From positions 3,658,001 to 3,722,000 of the forward strand of contig OY763325.1 of the NCBI GenBank assembly GCA_963667315.1: DNA of 64,000 nt. Direction: 5' to 3'. This document shows, piece after piece, positions 42,515 through 51,645 of the stretch (position 1 is its first letter; every line of letters begins with the position of its first letter). Below the pieces are notes generated by a model. It was not told where the DNA came from, made no database searches, and was given only the letters and a program-made list of their open reading frames with translations. The DNA comes from DAINPP01 sp963667315 (GTDB taxonomy: Bacteria; Thermotogota; Thermotogae; MWEM01). Both the position numbers and the translations under genes were made by a program.

Positions 42515-43048
42515 TTATTCTTTATATTTCCTGTAAACTTCTTCAATTCCCGTTTCAAGATGAATCATGTCGATTCCCGAAACTTCAAGATAATCGACGG
42601 CATAGCCTTTTCGGTATTTTTCTTTGTAGATGACCTTTTTGATACCGGTTGCGATGATGAGCTTTGCACAGTCGATACAGGGACTCATCGTAACGTACAA
42701 TGTACTGTCTTCAAGCGGAATTCCGACTCTTGCCGCATAGGCAATGGCATTCTGTTCCGCATGTATCGTACGGATACACCCTCCCCTGTCCGTATCTTTG
42801 ATGCAGCCGAATTCGTCACATTGACCGAGTTTTGCCGGTGCACCGTTGTAGCCGATGGAGACGATCCGTGTGTCTTTAACGATAACCGCTCCGATCTTTC
42901 CACGCAGACAGGTACTTCTGAGTGAGACGATTTCGGCGATCGCCATGTACATTTCATCAAACGACGGCCTGTTAAACGGCATATCCTCTTCCAGGTGATA
43001 TTCAAGCTGCTTGTACTTATCGACGAGATCCTTGAACTGATCCATCAT
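42515..43048 (-). CDS. dCMP/cytidine deaminase family protein (ComEB-like)
   Basis: About 177 residues. Zinc-dependent deaminase motif HAEQNAIAYAA (near 103-113) and SPCIDCAKLI (near 133-142), with the deoxycytidylate-deaminase hallmark GYNGAPAKLGQCDE. It probably converts dCMP to dUMP. Two consecutive ATGs (43048, 43045) follow GGGAGG. The first overlaps the last base of the upstream stop codon (TAATG), so translation is coupled to the dihydropyrimidinase-like gene. Confidence 0.88.
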   Translation of the reverse strand: MMDQFKDLVDKYKQLEYHLEEDMPFNRPSFDEMYMAIAEIVSLRSTCLRGKIGAVIVKDTRIVSIGYNGAPAKLGQCDEFGCIKDTDRGGCIRTIHAEQNAIAYAARVGIPLEDSTLYVTMSPCIDCAKLIIATGIKKVIYKEKYRKGYAVDYLEVSGIDMIHLETGIEEVYRKYKE

Positions 43049-44433
43049 TAATCCTCCCAGTTTTTCAAATCCGGAAAAAATTCTTTGTTTTTGACGATGA
43101 ATTTTCCGCCACAAATCGTTGAATCTACTCGTCCTCTGAGCATCAGACCATCATACGGTGTATAATCCGTATTCATATGGAGCAAACTTGCATCAACTTT
43201 CCAGGAATGGTTCGGGTCGTAGATCATGATATCCGCATCACTTCCCGGGAAAAGCGTGCCTTTCTGAGGATAATAGCCAAATATCTTGGCCGGTGTTGTG
43301 CTGAACATGCCGGCAAGGCTCTCAATCGTCATCTTGCTGTGTTCAAGCATCAGCAGGTTGTACATTAGTGAAAAACTGAGTTCAACACCCGGAAGCCCAT
43401 TTGGTATGTTCAGATAATCATCTTTATACTGTTCTTTTACTTCCTTTGGGAATGGACAGTGATCGGATCCGATCGTGTGGAGTAATCCTGCCAGTAATTG
43501 TTTTCTAAGCAGTAATCTTTCATCTTCATCCCTCAATGCCGGACAAACGGTGTATAGATGGGCGTTTTCTCCCATGGTGTAGGTGTTGTTGAGATAGATA
43601 TAATGCGGGCATGTTTCAAGGAAGATGTTCTTCCCCAGATACTCACCGAAACATTCGTTAACACGTTTAACGGTTTCTCCGCTTGAAACGTGTGCGATAT
43701 AGACCTTGCTGTCGGCATCTATTGCGAATTGGCAGACTCTCAATACGGCTTCTTTTTCGGTAAGGGTATCGTGAATCATTGAAGCGGCTGTACAGGGAAC
43801 ATTTCCTTTTTTTCTGAATTCTCTTGACTTGTATTGAATGATACCGTCGTTTTCACAATGTACCATTACCATGATCTTTGTGCCGCGTGTTGCTTTGAGA
43901 AGATCGTAAAGGTAGCCGTCACTCGTCATTCTATTGGAGTCACTGTATGTTGTAAAGACCTTGATGGATTTCAATTTATGCCTGATTGCCAGTTCAACCG
44001 CCTGAGCCGGAGAAAATTTCGGTTCTGCAAGGGTCAGATGGAGTTGTGTGTTGATATAAGAATCTGAAGCCTGCTCTTTTCTTCTGTCGACAGCGTCTTC
44101 AAGTTCTTCAATGCTGTTGGATATGACATCGGTAAAATCGAATACCGTTGTATATCCACCAAATGCTGCCGCTTTTGATCCCGTTTTAAAATCATCTGCC
44201 GAGGTATGTTCACCAAGGTTCAGCGCAAAGTGAACATGTGGGTCTATCAAGCCGGGGAAAAGATATTTATGTGCAGCATCGTAAATCTCTTTCGTATCGG
44301 GTACCATCATTTTTGAATCCAGTATACTGGCAATCTTTCCATCTTTTATACAAAGATGGACGTGGAAATTTTTTGACCCGTATAACAGAATTCCGTTCTG
44401 TATAACGAGATCATAAGTCGGGATTCTCGCCAT
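43048..44433 (-). CDS. hyuA: Dihydropyrimidinase/hydantoinase-family amidohydrolase
   Basis: 461 residues of the cyclic amidohydrolase family. DPHVHFALNLGEHTSADDF carries the HxH metal ligands (near 62-64), KVFTTYSD the carboxylated bridging lysine (near 157), and SDHCPF the distal aspartate. Such enzymes open cyclic ureides (dihydropyrimidines, hydantoins). The order with the YgeW-like carbamoyltransferase resembles the E. coli ygeW-hyuA purine/ureide region. Gene start follows GGAGG; two bases separate it from the carbamoyltransferase stop. Confidence 0.85.
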   Translation of the reverse strand: MARIPTYDLVIQNGILLYGSKNFHVHLCIKDGKIASILDSKMMVPDTKEIYDAAHKYLFPGLIDPHVHFALNLGEHTSADDFKTGSKAAAFGGYTTVFDFTDVISNSIEELEDAVDRRKEQASDSYINTQLHLTLAEPKFSPAQAVELAIRHKLKSIKVFTTYSDSNRMTSDGYLYDLLKATRGTKIMVMVHCENDGIIQYKSREFRKKGNVPCTAASMIHDTLTEKEAVLRVCQFAIDADSKVYIAHVSSGETVKRVNECFGEYLGKNIFLETCPHYIYLNNTYTMGENAHLYTVCPALRDEDERLLLRKQLLAGLLHTIGSDHCPFPKEVKEQYKDDYLNIPNGLPGVELSFSLMYNLLMLEHSKMTIESLAGMFSTTPAKIFGYYPQKGTLFPGSDADIMIYDPNHSWKVDASLLHMNTDYTPYDGLMLRGRVDSTICGGKFIVKNKEFFPDLKNWED

Positions 44434-44435
44434 TT

Positions 44436-45425
44436 TTACGGCCTCCCTCCCATTGTCAATGCCATAACTGATTTTGCGGTATGTAATCTGTTTTCTGCCT
44501 CATCGTAAACAACGGACCATTTACCGTCGATCACTTCATCTGTGACTTCCCTGTTTCTGTCTGCCGGCAGGGCATGCATATATATTGCATTTTTCTTCGC
44601 CAGGTCCATCTTCTTCCTGTCACAGATCCAGTCTTTATGTTTTGCCTGAACGGCTCTGATTTCCTCTTCTGTTTCGCCAACATAGAAACCGCCCCAGTTC
44701 TTTGCAATGATGACATCGGCATCTTTAAAGGCATCTGCCATATCGTGTGAAACTTCAAATTTGGTTCCCGCATCTTCAGCGTTTTTCTTTGCCTGCTCCA
44801 TTACTTCCGGCATGAGATCAAATCCCTCGGGGTAGGCAAGTGTAACATCCATTCCGAATCTTGGGAACATCAGTGCCTGAGACTGTGGAACAGATAACGG
44901 TTTCAGATGGCTTTCGGCGTATGCCCAGGAGACAACAACCTTCAACCCTCTTAGATTTCTTTCGAATTTTTCCTGAATGGTCATCGTGTCGGCCATGACC
45001 TGGAACGGATGGTAAACGTCATCCTGAAGATTGAGAAGTGGTGTTTTGGAGTGTTTGGCGATGGCATTGAGGTATTTGTTTCCTTCACCATGCAGACAGT
45101 GTCTGATCGCAATTCCATGTCCGAATCTGCTCAGTATGATGGCAGTGTCTTTAGCAGCCTCTCCGTGTGCGAGCTGCATATGAGCGGGTGCAAGAAAATG
45201 AGCATGACCGCCAAGCTGTGTCATTCCCGCTTCAGTTGAATTTCGTGTTCTGGTGGATTCATCGTAGAAAATCATGAATAAAGTCTTATCCTGGAGATAT
45301 CTGGTCGGTTCACCCAATGCAAACTTCTTCTTCATATCGTGTGAGATATCCAGCATCAGGTCGAGTTCGTTCTTTGTAAAATCCTGTGTCGTGATAAAAT
45401 CTCTGTTTCTAAGCTCTATACCCAT
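44436..45425 (-). CDS. ygeW: YgeW-type carbamoyltransferase
   Basis: About 329 residues of the aspartate/ornithine carbamoyltransferase superfamily. The carbamoyl-phosphate loop reads ESTRTRNS (about 57-64). MTQLGGHAHFL, FGHGIAIRHC and the C-terminal MHALPADRNREVTDEVIDG match the YgeW family rather than ArgF. YgeW's substrate is unknown. With a hydantoinase-like enzyme next to it, a ureide-breakdown step releasing carbamoyl phosphate is plausible. Starts considered: TTG at 45434 or ATG at 45425; the ATG has AAAGGAG at the right distance. Confidence 0.85.
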   Translation of the reverse strand: MGIELRNRDFITTQDFTKNELDLMLDISHDMKKKFALGEPTRYLQDKTLFMIFYDESTRTRNSTEAGMTQLGGHAHFLAPAHMQLAHGEAAKDTAIILSRFGHGIAIRHCLHGEGNKYLNAIAKHSKTPLLNLQDDVYHPFQVMADTMTIQEKFERNLRGLKVVVSWAYAESHLKPLSVPQSQALMFPRFGMDVTLAYPEGFDLMPEVMEQAKKNAEDAGTKFEVSHDMADAFKDADVIIAKNWGGFYVGETEEEIRAVQAKHKDWICDRKKMDLAKKNAIYMHALPADRNREVTDEVIDGKWSVVYDEAENRLHTAKSVMALTMGGRP

Positions 45426-45527
45426 TCTATGCAACTCCTTTTACTATATGATAATAAGATATTTATAGTTGATACACATATCCGGATGGAATTTATACAT
45501 AAAAAAATAAATATTGCATATAAATAG

Positions 45528-45557
45528 ATTATACCACTGTAATTTTAGGATTGTAAA
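45528..45557 (-). promoter_or_regulatory. Sigma-A promoter of carbamoyltransferase/hydantoinase/deaminase operon
   Basis: Minus strand: TTTACA (45552-45557), 18-base spacer, TATAAT (45528-45533), about 100 bases before the ygeW-like gene. Confidence 0.7.
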
Positions 45558-45591
45558 ACATATAGAAGTTATTTGTGTTAAAAGTTATAGG

Positions 45592-47361
45592 CTATCCTTT
45601 AAGCTGAATCGCCTGCTGCAGTATCTGGTCTGCTGTCTGAACCGTCCTGGAATTCAGCTGAATCGCACGTTGATACTTGATAAGGTTTACCATTTCTTTT
45701 GAGATATCAACATTGGATGATTCAAGAGCATACGGAACGAGTCCGCCGGTCAATCCCTGACTGGGACGGAAATAACCGTAAAAATTACCATCAACGTTTC
45801 CGGTTGCCTCATCAAATTTGATCTCATACAGTAATGGATTAGCTGTCGTTGAAGCAAGTGCCTCTGTGGATCTGAAACGAGAAAGCGGAACGAGTGCCAG
45901 ACGAATCTGTGCCTCGTTTGAATAGTTCCCGAGGAGATAGCCGTCAGGAGAAAATTCGAGATTGACAAGAGCACCGGTGACACGTCCGTCTTCCTGTTGA
46001 ATTCGAACATCTGATGTGCTTGCAACCTGACTGAAATTCGATGCATTCCATGCGGTTTCCTGGGTGGAGCCATCTGAGAAGACATAAACGATTGAGTCTA
46101 ACGCTTCTATCGTATCCCCATTTTCATCGACGATGTTCTGAGAACTCAGGCTGCCGTCTGTAGCGAATCCAAGTCTTACACCGCCACTTTCAAGCGGTGT
46201 GGAACCGTCATTCGCAATGACATATTCTCCGTTAGCCCCTTTCAGTCTCACTTCTGTTATTTCTCCGGACACAGGAAGATCAGGTCGCATGACCCAGTCT
46301 CCTCTTTCAATCTTTTCGAATGTGAACGGAACTTCCTCCACATCTCCGGTAACGGTTATGATATCGGCATATGAAGATGTTTTTGGAGAAGTATAGTGTA
46401 CGTTCTCTGTCAGTGTTGATTTCAGCAGTGTAATCTCCGAACCCGGAAGCGTGATTCCGATATTGCTGACGGTTGTACCGCTTTCCGTCAGCATGGAACC
46501 GTCAGGAGAAAAGATTATCGTCTTACTCGAAGGGTCTATTGGAGAAATCTCAGCTCCGGAAGGGTCTTTTACCGTCAAGTTCATTGTATAGGTTTCGTAG
46601 TTTTTTCCAAGCTCGCTGTCGATCATTGAGAAGTCCCTGTCAAATTCCAAAAAGACCTCATATGGATTGCCCTGGTTATCCGATATTTCAACTCTCATCA
46701 TCTTTTCGGGGCCGAGTTGTGAATTGAGTATCCCTGATACGGCGAGAGATTTTGAGGACTTTGGTGGAATAGATTGGAATTCTTCAAGTTTAATCGGTTC
46801 GAGTCTGTTCAGAAACTCTGTTTTCTTTTCAACGTTATCCAACGCATCAAGCATCTCTTCTTCCGTAGGCACATTGTTGATTTCGAAGTCGTTGTTGGCA
46901 TTTTTCTCCGCGACAAAACCGTACAGGTAAAGGCCTGTACTGGTTTGAACGAGATCAGGAAAGGCGTTTTTCTCAAAGTTTCCCACTCTGGAAGCATAAA
47001 TCTTCCCGGCAATACTGCCACTATCATGACTTCCGGGTCCAACAAAGAAAAAACCCTCTCCGCCTATTGCGAGATCGCTGAAAACACCGGTGTTCTCGAT
47101 CATCCCTGTTGTCATGATGGTATCGATGGAAGTGATTTGCGTACCGATTCCCGTATTTCGAATCCTCCCCGGGTTATCCGAAGCAATCTGGTTGTTGACA
47201 TCTTTTCGGGACTCAAGATTACTCGTGAAAAGAGAACCAAAAGATGCCCTGGCATATTTGAAACCGATCGTACCCTGATTGGCAATATTGTTACCCGTGA
47301 TATCCACGGCATTTTGATAACCCATAAGACCGCTTAAACCTGAATAAAGAGAACCTATCAT
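45592..47361 (-). CDS. flgE: Flagellar hook protein FlgE-like
   Basis: 589 residues. The N-terminal rod/hook motif is SLYSGLSGLMGYQNAVDITGNNIANQGTIGFK, and the C-terminal heptad motif is VDISKEMVNLIKYQRAIQLNSRTVQTADQIL. Both form the coiled D0 domain shared by axial proteins. The large middle (about 480 residues) suits a hook protein with surface domains, more than a rod protein. It is the last gene of an MreB-like, FlgG-like, FlgG-like, FlgE-like operon. No signal peptide, as expected for type III export. It could alternatively be an unusually long FlgG paralogue. Confidence 0.8.
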   Translation of the reverse strand: MIGSLYSGLSGLMGYQNAVDITGNNIANQGTIGFKYARASFGSLFTSNLESRKDVNNQIASDNPGRIRNTGIGTQITSIDTIMTTGMIENTGVFSDLAIGGEGFFFVGPGSHDSGSIAGKIYASRVGNFEKNAFPDLVQTSTGLYLYGFVAEKNANNDFEINNVPTEEEMLDALDNVEKKTEFLNRLEPIKLEEFQSIPPKSSKSLAVSGILNSQLGPEKMMRVEISDNQGNPYEVFLEFDRDFSMIDSELGKNYETYTMNLTVKDPSGAEISPIDPSSKTIIFSPDGSMLTESGTTVSNIGITLPGSEITLLKSTLTENVHYTSPKTSSYADIITVTGDVEEVPFTFEKIERGDWVMRPDLPVSGEITEVRLKGANGEYVIANDGSTPLESGGVRLGFATDGSLSSQNIVDENGDTIEALDSIVYVFSDGSTQETAWNASNFSQVASTSDVRIQQEDGRVTGALVNLEFSPDGYLLGNYSNEAQIRLALVPLSRFRSTEALASTTANPLLYEIKFDEATGNVDGNFYGYFRPSQGLTGGLVPYALESSNVDISKEMVNLIKYQRAIQLNSRTVQTADQILQQAIQLKG

Positions 47362-47390
47362 CTTCTATCACTTCCTATAATTCGTTTTTA

Positions 47391-48155
47391 TTATCTCTTG
47401 AGACTGTTGACGGTCTGCAGCATATTGTCCGCTGTTGTGATTGACTTTGAATTCAATTCATAGGCTCGCTGTGCCGAGATCATGTTAACCATTTCCTGAA
47501 CAGCGTTAACGTTGGATTTTTCAAGGAAATTCTGTTCAAGCGTCGTGTTTCTGAGTCCGAGTGCCACTTCGGTTGCCGCGCCACTCGTATCGGAACGGAC
47601 ATAAAGGTTGTCACCGATGGATTTTAAACCTTCTGCATTGACAAAGTCGTAAACCGTCAATTCACCGTAACTTGCCCCTGTTGTCGGGTCAATGATTTCT
47701 CCCATTTGTGTGATGGAGATATCATCGTTGGGAATACCGCTTGGTCCGTCTAATCTGTAACCGGCACTGGTGTAAAGATACCCGTCTTTCAAATGAAGAG
47801 CTCCGTCTCTTGTGTATGCCGGACTTCCGTTTTCAAGCGTTACCTGGAAGAAACCGTCTCCGTTGATGGCAACATCCAGCGGCCTTCCCGTTCCTTCAAG
47901 GTTTCCCTGTGAAAACAATCTGGTCGTTCTGACTTCCTTGACGCCAAGTCCCGTGTAAACTGGTCCGTTCGTACTGCTCGTATCACTGTCCGGTCCTCCG
48001 GTGTCTTTTGCATATACATAAAAAAGATCTGCAAATTCATTTCTTGATTTTTTGAATCCTGTTGTGTCTACGTTTGCGAGGTTGTTGGATATCGTATCCA
48101 GTTTGTGCTGTTGTGCATTCATCCCCGTTGAAGCACTGTACATACCTGTAATCAA
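47391..48155 (-). CDS. Flagellar basal-body rod protein, FlgG/FlhP-like
   Basis: 254 residues, the normal length for distal rod protein FlgG. The N-terminal motif is GMYSASTGMNAQQHKLDTISNNLANVDTTGFKK, the middle GDGFFQV and RDGALHLKDGYLYTSAGYRL, and the C-terminus VQEMVNMISAQRAYELNSKSITTADNML. In Bacillus the equivalent gene flhP follows flhO and mbl, the order seen here. TTG start seven bases after GGAGGGG. Confidence 0.88.
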   Translation of the reverse strand: MITGMYSASTGMNAQQHKLDTISNNLANVDTTGFKKSRNEFADLFYVYAKDTGGPDSDTSSTNGPVYTGLGVKEVRTTRLFSQGNLEGTGRPLDVAINGDGFFQVTLENGSPAYTRDGALHLKDGYLYTSAGYRLDGPSGIPNDDISITQMGEIIDPTTGASYGELTVYDFVNAEGLKSIGDNLYVRSDTSGAATEVALGLRNTTLEQNFLEKSNVNAVQEMVNMISAQRAYELNSKSITTADNMLQTVNSLKR

Positions 48156-48191
48156 AGCGACCCCTCCTGTCTTATCCTTTATTTATATTGT

Positions 48192-48953
48192 TTATACTTT
48201 TCCGACTCTGTTCACAGCGGCATCAAGCAGCTGATCCTCTGTTGTAATGACTCTTTGTGCGATTTCAAAATGACGATGCGCATTGATAAGATTGACCATT
48301 TCCTTGACGGCGTTGACATTTGCCCTTTCATATCCGCCCTGAACGATCGTTGCGGTGAAACTCTGCTGTGCTTCACCTGAAAAATCAGTCTGAGCAAAAT
48401 AGTTGTTCCCGACCTTTCTCAATCCTTCGGGATTGGCAAAATTGACCAGGTCGATTCTTCCGGTCAGAACACCATTTTCAAAGATGGACCCATCCTGATC
48501 CACAAGAAATTCACCTTCGACGGAAATTCTTTCACCCGCATCGTTTAAGATGTAATTTCCCACACTGTCAACGAGGAAGTCTTCGCTGTCCCTGTGCCAT
48601 TGACCGTTTCTCGTATAATAAGTTCTGCCGTCAGCCGTCTCAACGGTGAAAAAGCCGTCTCCGGTGATGGCGAAATCATAGGCGCTTCCGGTCATCTCTA
48701 CAGTCCCCTGTTCAAAATAGGGTCTGGATTCATCCAGGACAACACCGCTTTCCATCTTGCCGACCGGTGTTCTTTTTCCTAAATGATTTTCCGCTTCATT
48801 CCTGAAGATCTCTTTTTTCAGATAAGTGCTGAAGGCAAGAGAATCCTTCTTAAAGCCGGCAGTGTCAACATTTGCCAGATTGTTGGATATCGTGTTCACT
48901 CTTGATTCTTCTGCGAGCATTCCCATCGCTGCTGTATATATTCCTCTGATCAT
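48192..48953 (-). CDS. Flagellar basal-body rod protein, FlgF/FlhO-like
   Basis: About 253 residues. The N-terminus is MIRGIYTAAMGMLAEESRVNTISNNLANVDTAGFKK; FAITGDGFFTV and YYTRNGQWHRDSEDFLVDSVG lie in the middle; the C-terminus is VNAVKEMVNLINAHRHFEIAQRVITTEDQLL. It is a rod component near the cell proximal side. The ATG overlaps the stop of the MreB-like gene (ATGA) with GGAGG before it; a longer upstream frame is ignored. Confidence 0.88.
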   Translation of the reverse strand: MIRGIYTAAMGMLAEESRVNTISNNLANVDTAGFKKDSLAFSTYLKKEIFRNEAENHLGKRTPVGKMESGVVLDESRPYFEQGTVEMTGSAYDFAITGDGFFTVETADGRTYYTRNGQWHRDSEDFLVDSVGNYILNDAGERISVEGEFLVDQDGSIFENGVLTGRIDLVNFANPEGLRKVGNNYFAQTDFSGEAQQSFTATIVQGGYERANVNAVKEMVNLINAHRHFEIAQRVITTEDQLLDAAVNRVGKV

Positions 48954-49951
48954 CTGTTTACCTCCGCGCCCCATGGTAAAAATGAGTATTCTGATACGAT
49001 TTTTTCGCAATCTCCTTCGGCGATTCGTCTGAATCCGTTCAGGATATCTTCTCCGGGAGTATCCGTGATGTTAATCCTGAAATCACTTTCCCGTTTGATG
49101 GCATTCAGAAACCAGGGTTCATTCACCGGTCCTCCGGAAACTCTGATTCCTTTTTCAAGGAATTCGGCTGTTAAATCCGGTGGGATTCGCTCAAATACCC
49201 TTCTCATCGCCTCCATCAACGGAGCACTTTCCATCTTTACGATACTCTGAAAATAAGTCTGTTTTATCTCTACCGAAACCGGCTCTCCGGTCATCTTACT
49301 CCTGCCGTTGATGATGATTTCTTCATCTTCCTTTGCTTCAAACATTGCATTCAACGTCTTTTTACCCACATCAATATCCCAATCGGCTCTGAGAAAGCGG
49401 ATGATTTTCTTTTGAATCTTTTCAAAACCACCTTTTAGAGTCTCACCGTAAATGAGGCGTGAATCATTTACGAGACAGATGTCTATTCTGCCAATACCGG
49501 TTTGTATGAGGAATTCCAATCCCTGTATACCCGGTTTGCCGAAGATTGAGGAGACCTGAAAGACGTATTCCGGTATAAAAAGTACCCTTCCGAGTTCCAG
49601 GGCATCCGCGACATACATCAGTGCTCTCTGTTCTACATTTGTAGAAAAAGGTGAAATGGAAAACACCGGCACCACTCTTGATGTGATGGATTTCTTATAG
49701 GCATCTTTGATGATCAATTTTAAAAGATCCAACAAAGCATGATGATTGGCCACATTCCCGTTTCTGATGGGGTAGATAACGCTGTTTCTGTCCAAAAGCT
49801 GTGAATCATCCACTTCGGAACCGTAACCGGTAACATCTCCGTTTTCGTTATAGGCAACCCGCGAGGGCCCATGAAAGATCAAGCCGTTCTGAGCTGAAAA
49901 TATTCTAAGTGTCTCGGTTCCCAAATCAAAAAATAAGAAATCTCTCTTCAA
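48950..49951 (-). CDS. Divergent MreB/Mbl-like actin-fold protein
   Basis: 333 residues with the actin-like plan: FDLGTETLRIF phosphate-1 loop at the N-terminus, IYPIRNGNVANHHALLDLL (compare the RPLKDGVIADF segment of MreB), TGIGRIDICLVNDSR in place of the phosphate-2 GGGT motif, and a C-terminal GIRVSGGP adenosine motif. The phosphate-2 loop is degraded, so nucleotide turnover may be altered. It heads the flagellar rod operon, as mbl does in Bacillus. It may guide placement of the rod or cell-wall growth at the flagellum. Confidence 0.75.
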   Translation of the reverse strand: MKRDFLFFDLGTETLRIFSAQNGLIFHGPSRVAYNENGDVTGYGSEVDDSQLLDRNSVIYPIRNGNVANHHALLDLLKLIIKDAYKKSITSRVVPVFSISPFSTNVEQRALMYVADALELGRVLFIPEYVFQVSSIFGKPGIQGLEFLIQTGIGRIDICLVNDSRLIYGETLKGGFEKIQKKIIRFLRADWDIDVGKKTLNAMFEAKEDEEIIINGRSKMTGEPVSVEIKQTYFQSIVKMESAPLMEAMRRVFERIPPDLTAEFLEKGIRVSGGPVNEPWFLNAIKRESDFRINITDTPGEDILNGFRRIAEGDCEKIVSEYSFLPWGAEVNR

Positions 49952-50055
49952 ATAACATCACCAATTTATGATTCTATATTTGAGAGAGAGATTCCCCTTT
50001 TTTATATTTTTGATTTATATTTATTTTATTATCGAGTTCGCAGTATTAAAAAAGG

Positions 50056-50487
50056 CTATAGCCCTTTGTCTAAAATATAATCGATCGCCAGGAAATATCC
50101 CTTAGCGCCAAGCCCGCTGATCACACCATCACAGACGGAAGAAACAACACTCTCGTGCCTGAACGTCTCACGTTTAAAGATATTTGACAGATGGACTTCC
50201 ACTTTGGGAATTTCAAGCACTTCAAGTGCATCTCTGAGAGCATAGCTGTAATGTGTCAGCGCACCCGGATTGATCACAAGCCCGTCTTTTGTATCCAGCG
50301 CCTCATGGATACGGTCTATGATTTCGCCTTCATGATTTGATTGAAAACACTCGATCATAAAATCCTTCTCTTCCGCATAACGGTTGAGGCTTTCAACGAG
50401 ATGCAGATAGGTGAAACTGCCGTATTGTTTGGGGTCCCTTCTTCCGAGCAAGTTGAGGTTTGGTCCGTTAAGGATGAGTATTCTCAT
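50056..50487 (-). CDS. aroQ: Type II 3-dehydroquinate dehydratase
   Basis: 143 residues. ILNGPNLNLLGRRDPKQYG (catalytic Tyr in the Q-Y-G turn), FQSNHEGEIID, INPGALTHYSYALRDAL and VEVHLSNIFKRE(T)FRH are the complete active-site set for the dodecameric type II enzyme of the shikimate pathway. A GTG overlapping the DAHP synthase stop (GTGA, 50496) is an alternative start; the ATG three codons on reads MRILILNG like the family. It is cotranscribed with aroF under the tyrosine attenuator. Confidence 0.93.
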   Translation of the reverse strand: MRILILNGPNLNLLGRRDPKQYGSFTYLHLVESLNRYAEEKDFMIECFQSNHEGEIIDRIHEALDTKDGLVINPGALTHYSYALRDALEVLEIPKVEVHLSNIFKRETFRHESVVSSVCDGVISGLGAKGYFLAIDYILDKGL

Positions 50488-50492
50488 CGTGA

Positions 50493-51506
50493 TCACTCGA
50501 TTGATAAAAGCGTTTCTTCAAGAATTGAAAGCTTTCGTGTCATCTGTTCAAATTGTTTGAATGTCAGTGATTGTCTTCCATCGGAAACGGCATTCTCAGG
50601 ATCGGGATGAATTTCTACCATGATGCCGTCAGCACCGGCAGCGAGTGCTGCGTATGCCATTGATGGGACCAGTTCCCGTTTCCCGGTTGCATGACTGGGA
50701 TCAACGATGACCGGGAGATGAGATTCTTCTCTCACATAGGGGACGATTGACAGATCCAATGTGTTTCTTGTTGCCGTTTCAAATGTCCGGATGCCCCTTT
50801 CGCAGAGGATGACATTTGAATTCCCGTTTGCCATGATGTATTCTGCAGACTGAAAGAATTCTTCTATCTTGCTCATATATCCCCTTTTAAGTAAAATAGG
50901 CTTGCCGAGAGAACCGCATTTTTCAAGCAGTTTGAAATTCTGGGCATTTCTCGTTCCGATCTGAATGACATCGGCATATGCGTTGACGACATCTGTTTCA
51001 TTCTCCGACATCAACTCTGTGACAACTTTCAAACCATATTTTTCAGCTGTTTTTCGGAGGATTTTTAACCCCTTGACGCCAAGTCCCTGAAAAGAATAAG
51101 GGGATGTTCTGGGTTTGAAGGCCCCCCCTCTCAGAAACGGAACATTCATTTCCTTCAGAAAAGCTCCGACTTCATCCAGCAGAGCTTCTGATTCTACCGC
51201 ACAAGGCCCCGCCATGATACTGAATCCTTTTCCTATCTTGACGTTATCTCCCACATCGAGTACGGTTTTTTGTGGATGAAATTCCTTCGATACCAGTTTG
51301 TAGGGTTTTAAGACTTTTATGACTTTGTCAACATAGCTCAGATTTTCAAATCTGTCAACCGACACATAACTGTCATCTCCTATAACGCCGATAATAGTTT
51401 TTTCTATTCCCTGTGATACATGTGATCTGAATCCCATTTCCCGGGTGATTTCCAGGATGTGTTCCAGATGCTGATTGGTGTGATTTTTTTTCAGAATTAC
51501 AATCAT
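50493..51506 (-). CDS. aroF: 3-deoxy-7-phosphoheptulonate (DAHP) synthase
   Basis: 337 residues, the AroA-I-beta type common in Bacillota and Thermotoga. A ferredoxin-like regulatory domain (about 1-65, MIVILKKNHTNQHLEHILE) is followed by the TIM barrel with IMAGPCAVES, LRGGAFKPRTSPYSFQG, QIGTRNAQNF and VDPSHATGKRELV. It makes the first intermediate of aromatic amino-acid synthesis. The N-terminal domain confers tyrosine feedback in relatives, and a tyrosine-rich leader peptide upstream adds control at transcription. Ribosome binding site GGAGGT. Confidence 0.95.
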   Translation of the reverse strand: MIVILKKNHTNQHLEHILEITREMGFRSHVSQGIEKTIIGVIGDDSYVSVDRFENLSYVDKVIKVLKPYKLVSKEFHPQKTVLDVGDNVKIGKGFSIMAGPCAVESEALLDEVGAFLKEMNVPFLRGGAFKPRTSPYSFQGLGVKGLKILRKTAEKYGLKVVTELMSENETDVVNAYADVIQIGTRNAQNFKLLEKCGSLGKPILLKRGYMSKIEEFFQSAEYIMANGNSNVILCERGIRTFETATRNTLDLSIVPYVREESHLPVIVDPSHATGKRELVPSMAYAALAAGADGIMVEIHPDPENAVSDGRQSLTFKQFEQMTRKLSILEETLLSIE

Positions 51507-51549
51507 AGCTTTACCTCCAGATGTTTTTATTCATAAATTGATATTTAAA

Positions 51550-51579
51550 AAAGAAAAAGGCCTCCCTTTACAGGAGACC
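51550..51579 (-). terminator. Attenuator terminator of aroF-aroQ
   Basis: Minus strand: GGTCTCC-TGTAAAG-GGAGGCC (51559-51579, one G-U) followed by TTTTTCTTTTTT, about 45 bases before the aroF start codon. It is preceded by alternative hairpins in the leader. Confidence 0.85.
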
Positions 51580-51645
51580 TCATTTGAACTATAAAAAGCC
51601 TCCGAAAAGTTATCAAAAGAGCAACTCTCCGCAGGTCTTCAAGAC

